Part shown: positions 6,754 to 8,868 of the stretch, piece after piece
Position numbering within the stretch: the stretch's first letter is position 1
Layout: every line of letters begins with the position of its first letter
DNA from: CAYGXH01 sp964354485
GTDB taxonomy: Bacteria; Bacteroidota; Ignavibacteria; UBA10030; SZUA-254
Direction: 5' to 3'
DNA length: 8,868 nt
NCBI GenBank assembly: GCA_964354485.1
Contig: CAYGZY010000077.1
Location: 1-8,868, forward strand
Notes under the pieces: model-generated
Told to the model about the DNA's origin: nothing
The model's database searches: none
Seen by the model: only the letters and a program-made list of their open reading frames with translations
Program-made: the position numbers and the translations under genes

Positions 6754-7098
6754 GTTGAAGAACTGGCAGGGTATATATTGATGCTTGTCAATTCTGGACC
6801 CAGTCCTGAACGCAGTGAATGAAGCGAAGCGATGAGAAGTCTCAAACCTCATAACTAAATGCTCAATCCGTTTTATAGCTTCTGGTATGCACAAAAGATC
6901 CTTTCATGATGATTAATTCATTCCAGGACCAGGCAGGCCCCGCGAAGGGGGGGGTAGTGCTCTTGTATGGACTTCCCACTCCCATTCTAATAAAATTTTT
7001 AAAGTTACTCTTGGAACAACAGGATTTAAAGGATGGTATTGTGGTGGGAAAATATGGTGTGATTAAAAAAAAATTTATAAACAAATTATCAGGTCCTT
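6754..7098. other. Spacer without recognised gene
   Basis: It holds a GAAGCGAAGCGA-containing stretch (about 6822-6833) that resembles short dispersed repeats, an 8-G run at 6947-6954 and a 9-A run at 7065-7073. The A-run reads as a T-run on the minus strand about 25 nt past the stop of the minus-strand gene, where it could help termination, although only a weak 5-bp stem precedes it. Open frames of 73-75 codons exist on both strands but show no family I recognise, no ribosome binding site and no codon pattern, so I do not call them genes. Confidence 0.5.
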
Positions 7099-8139
7099 TT
7101 ACCTCCTACCGATGGCAACGATGGCGATTCTAAATTTATTCTTTCCGACAGCAATAGCCAAATCACCTCGTATTGCTACACTATGGTACATAACATCTTC
7201 CAAACCGATCTGTTGTTTGTAGTTCCTTGATGTAAAACCATTAAAATGAAAGATATCGCCAAAGTCATTGGCAACAATAACATCATTAATCCCGTTTGCA
7301 CGGATCGAATTCATATACATATAAGAAAAGGAAGACATTTCACTATCAGGTAGCCACAATTTGTTTTTATATGGATCATGATTTCTATATATCCGAAGTC
7401 CGGCAACATAATATTCCCTCCCGGCCTCAAACCACACACCCCATATCGGAGAAATTATTCCAGAATCATTTAATGTCGATACTGTAGAGCCTGATATTTG
7501 TAGGATACAATGCTCAAAAGGATAAACTACATTTGATGCAACTGCAAGTATCTCCATTTCACCGGTATTTCTGTTAGTTGAACCCCAAAAGTCCATCACA
7601 TTGAATGATGTTCCAATTTCAATTTTATTCCAATTCATACCGTCAAAATGAAAAATATTTCCGTAATCACTGCCAGCATACATATTAATCGAACTCGTTC
7701 CCCATATTGTCATTATCCTGAGTCCTCCCCACCGCCAGGACCCGGGAGTCGTCCATTCTCTACCATCCCAGTGTTGAGGCATTTTTCCTCCGACCCAAAG
7801 ATCGCTATCATTAAACGCGAAAATAGAATAATTTTGATAATAACCATAAGCGCTATCCATTGAGGTCATCAGAGACCATGATGCACCATTCCACCTTGCG
7901 ACGTTATATGAAAAATCTTTCCAATTACCTAAAGAATCCATTACATTTATTTCACCTGCAATCCAAACACAAGTGTCATTTATTATCGCAACGTCCATCA
8001 TGCCAAATCCCATGAGATTCCCAAGTGTATCTATCTCCCATGTAAAATCATGGCTTGTTGTATCCATTGTAGTTCCGACATCAGTTAATAAGATGTTTTT
8101 ATAAGTGGGATACATGAAAAAAGCTATTTTACTTTCCAT
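7099..8139 (-). CDS. WDG-repeat propeller-like protein, probably N-terminally truncated (possible pseudogene)
   Basis: Function unknown. The 346 residues carry repeated modules of the type 'I-x-F/H-W/F-DG-x-x-W': VARWNGASWSL (80-90), QHWDGREWT (122-130), IFHFDGMNWNKIE (162-174) and IFHFNGFTSRN (296-306), with IWGTSS (145-150) and DLWVGG (113-118) between them. This suggests a beta-propeller-like fold. I recall the family from Ignavibacteria, where proteins are longer and begin with an export signal and an Ig/Fn3-like part that runs into the 'TMDTTSHDFTWE' segment seen here at 24-35. The C-terminal end ...GRR also fits and looks intact. Here the first 15 residues are simply antisense to the signal peptide of the plus-strand neighbour, an in-frame stop lies at 8167-8169, and no signal peptide exists. 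An internal start at 8067 (MDTTSHDF) would avoid the overlap but also lacks an export signal. The reading frame is otherwise uninterrupted, so truncation is recent or the remnant is still used. Confidence 0.75.
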   Translation of the reverse strand: MESKIAFFMYPTYKNILLTDVGTTMDTTSHDFTWEIDTLGNLMGFGMMDVAIINDTCVWIAGEINVMDSLGNWKDFSYNVARWNGASWSLMTSMDSAYGYYQNYSIFAFNDSDLWVGGKMPQHWDGREWTTPGSWRWGGLRIMTIWGTSSINMYAGSDYGNIFHFDGMNWNKIEIGTSFNVMDFWGSTNRNTGEMEILAVASNVVYPFEHCILQISGSTVSTLNDSGIISPIWGVWFEAGREYYVAGLRIYRNHDPYKNKLWLPDSEMSSFSYMYMNSIRANGINDVIVANDFGDIFHFNGFTSRNYKQQIGLEDVMYHSVAIRGDLAIAVGKNKFRIAIVAIGRR

Positions 8140-8868
8140 TTTTATACTACCAATTATTACGGCAAACTATATCCTTGCCCAATCTTTTATCGAAATTCCA
8201 TTCGCCCACCAAGGCGAAATCTCTTCTGCTATATGGGGAGATTACGATAATGATGGTGACCTTGATATTATATTGAATGGGGGAAACGGTACAACATATT
8301 TGACAAAAATTTATCGCAATGATAATGGAGGAATATTTACTTTCATAGATGCTGGTCTAACAGATTGCGGTGTCGGCTCTGTTGCCCGGGGAGATTATGA
8401 CAATGATGGCGACCTTGATATTCTTTTGACTGGTGGAAACGATACAGGATTGGTCGCAAAAATTTATCGTAATAATATTGAAACACCAAACACTCCACCA
8501 TCCATACCATCTTTACTTGATGCCACAATATTAGGTGATTCCGTTGTATTTAAATGGAATAAATCTACTGACGAACAAACTTTACAGAATGCTCTCACCT
8601 ACAATTTAAGAATAGGTTCCTCTGAAAGTGGTATCCAAATAAAATCACCGATGGCAGATGTTATTACGGGTCACCGCAGGCTACCTCAAATTGGTAATAC
8701 AAATCACGACACAAGTTGGATTTTTAAACCTAAAAAGAGTGGGACGTATCATTACAGCGTTCAAGCAATTGATAATGCTTATGCAGGTTCTCAATTTTCA
8801 GAAGAAGTGTCAATTGTTGTTGAAGGCCTACCATTCGCCCCAATACTGATTGCCTGTATTCCGGGAAT
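8114..8868 (+). CDS. Secreted FG-GAP/VCBS and Fn3 repeat protein, 3' end beyond window
   Basis: The first 251 residues of an exported surface or extracellular protein; the frame is open to the right edge. Signal peptide 1-22 (MKKAILLSIFILPIITA...ILA, cleaved before Gln23). Two FG-GAP/VCBS repeats follow, each with a calcium-binding-type loop: WGDYDNDGDLDI (41-52) and RGDYDNDGDLDI (92-103), 51 residues apart, each followed by KIYRN. A short linker ETPNTPPSIP leads into a fibronectin type III-like domain (about 131-237; VVFKWNKSTD, LTYNLRIGS, GTYHYSVQAIDNAYAGSQFS). In related FCB-group proteins more repeats and a T9SS sorting domain usually come later; that part is outside the window. Only two FG-GAP repeats before the Fn3 is few for such proteins. 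No strong ribosome binding site is visible (GTGGGA 3 nt before the ATG). The 5' end overlaps the minus-strand gene. The binding partner is unknown. Confidence 0.88.
   Translation, partial: MKKAILLSIFILPIITANYILAQSFIEIPFAHQGEISSAIWGDYDNDGDLDIILNGGNGTTYLTKIYRNDNGGIFTFIDAGLTDCGVGSVARGDYDNDGDLDILLTGGNDTGLVAKIYRNNIETPNTPPSIPSLLDATILGDSVVFKWNKSTDEQTLQNALTYNLRIGSSESGIQIKSPMADVITGHRRLPQIGNTNHDTSWIFKPKKSGTYHYSVQAIDNAYAGSQFSEEVSIVVEGLPFAPILIACIPG

Noticed and set aside
6906..7133. 75-residue open frame on the plus strand (and a 73-residue antisense frame at 6863-7084)
   Set aside because: No recognisable family, no ribosome binding site, low-complexity lysine/leucine content, and the plus frame runs into the antisense of the well-supported minus-strand gene.
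8343..8849. Short open frames at 8343-8528 (minus) and 8658-8849 (plus)
   Set aside because: Both overlap the FG-GAP/Fn3 coding frame, which has two calcium-loop repeats and an Fn3-like domain in a single uninterrupted reading frame.

Overview
The window looks like accessory chromosomal DNA from a member of the Bacteroidota/Ignavibacteria (FCB) group. The evidence is a C-terminal type IX secretion (T9SS) sorting domain with the YPNPFNP signature on a subtilase, a TonB-dependent receptor carrying an N-terminal carboxypeptidase-regulatory-like domain, an FG-GAP/Fn3 secreted protein, and a tryptophan-rich propeller-like protein of a kind I associate with Ignavibacteria. No ribosomal, tRNA, CRISPR or phage gene is visible. 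The genus cannot be fixed from this sequence.

Layout, left to right. (1) 1-2780: a large secreted S8 serine peptidase whose true N-terminus probably lies left of the window. (2) 2781-3044: a spacer with a nested palindromic repeat and two candidate sigma70-like promoters. (3) 3045-6059: a probable two-gene unit, a small membrane-anchored protein with a proline-rich tail followed by a TonB-dependent outer-membrane receptor of the haem/haemoglobin-receptor-like kind. (4) 6060-7098: about 1 kb without a recognisable gene, between convergent genes. It is a mosaic of at least six different palindromic or repeated elements. (5) 7099-8139, minus strand: a WDG-repeat, propeller-like protein that appears to lack its usual N-terminal export and Ig-like part. 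(6) 8114-8868, plus strand: the start of an FG-GAP/Fn3 secreted protein, cut by the right edge. Its start overlaps the 5' end of the minus-strand gene head to head by 26 bp.

The proteins are mostly exported or cell-surface: a T9SS-delivered protease, an outer-membrane uptake receptor with a small envelope partner, and calcium-binding-type adhesive or structural repeats. The two halves differ in base composition. The left genes are by eye near 45-55% GC, while the segment right of about 6.9 kb is nearer 35-40%. With the repeat-filled spacer and the truncated gene, this suggests that the right part has been rearranged or acquired. I see no convincing new defence or mobile system. The most interesting material is the palindromic mosaic at 6060-6760 and the overlapping head-to-head junction at 8114-8139.
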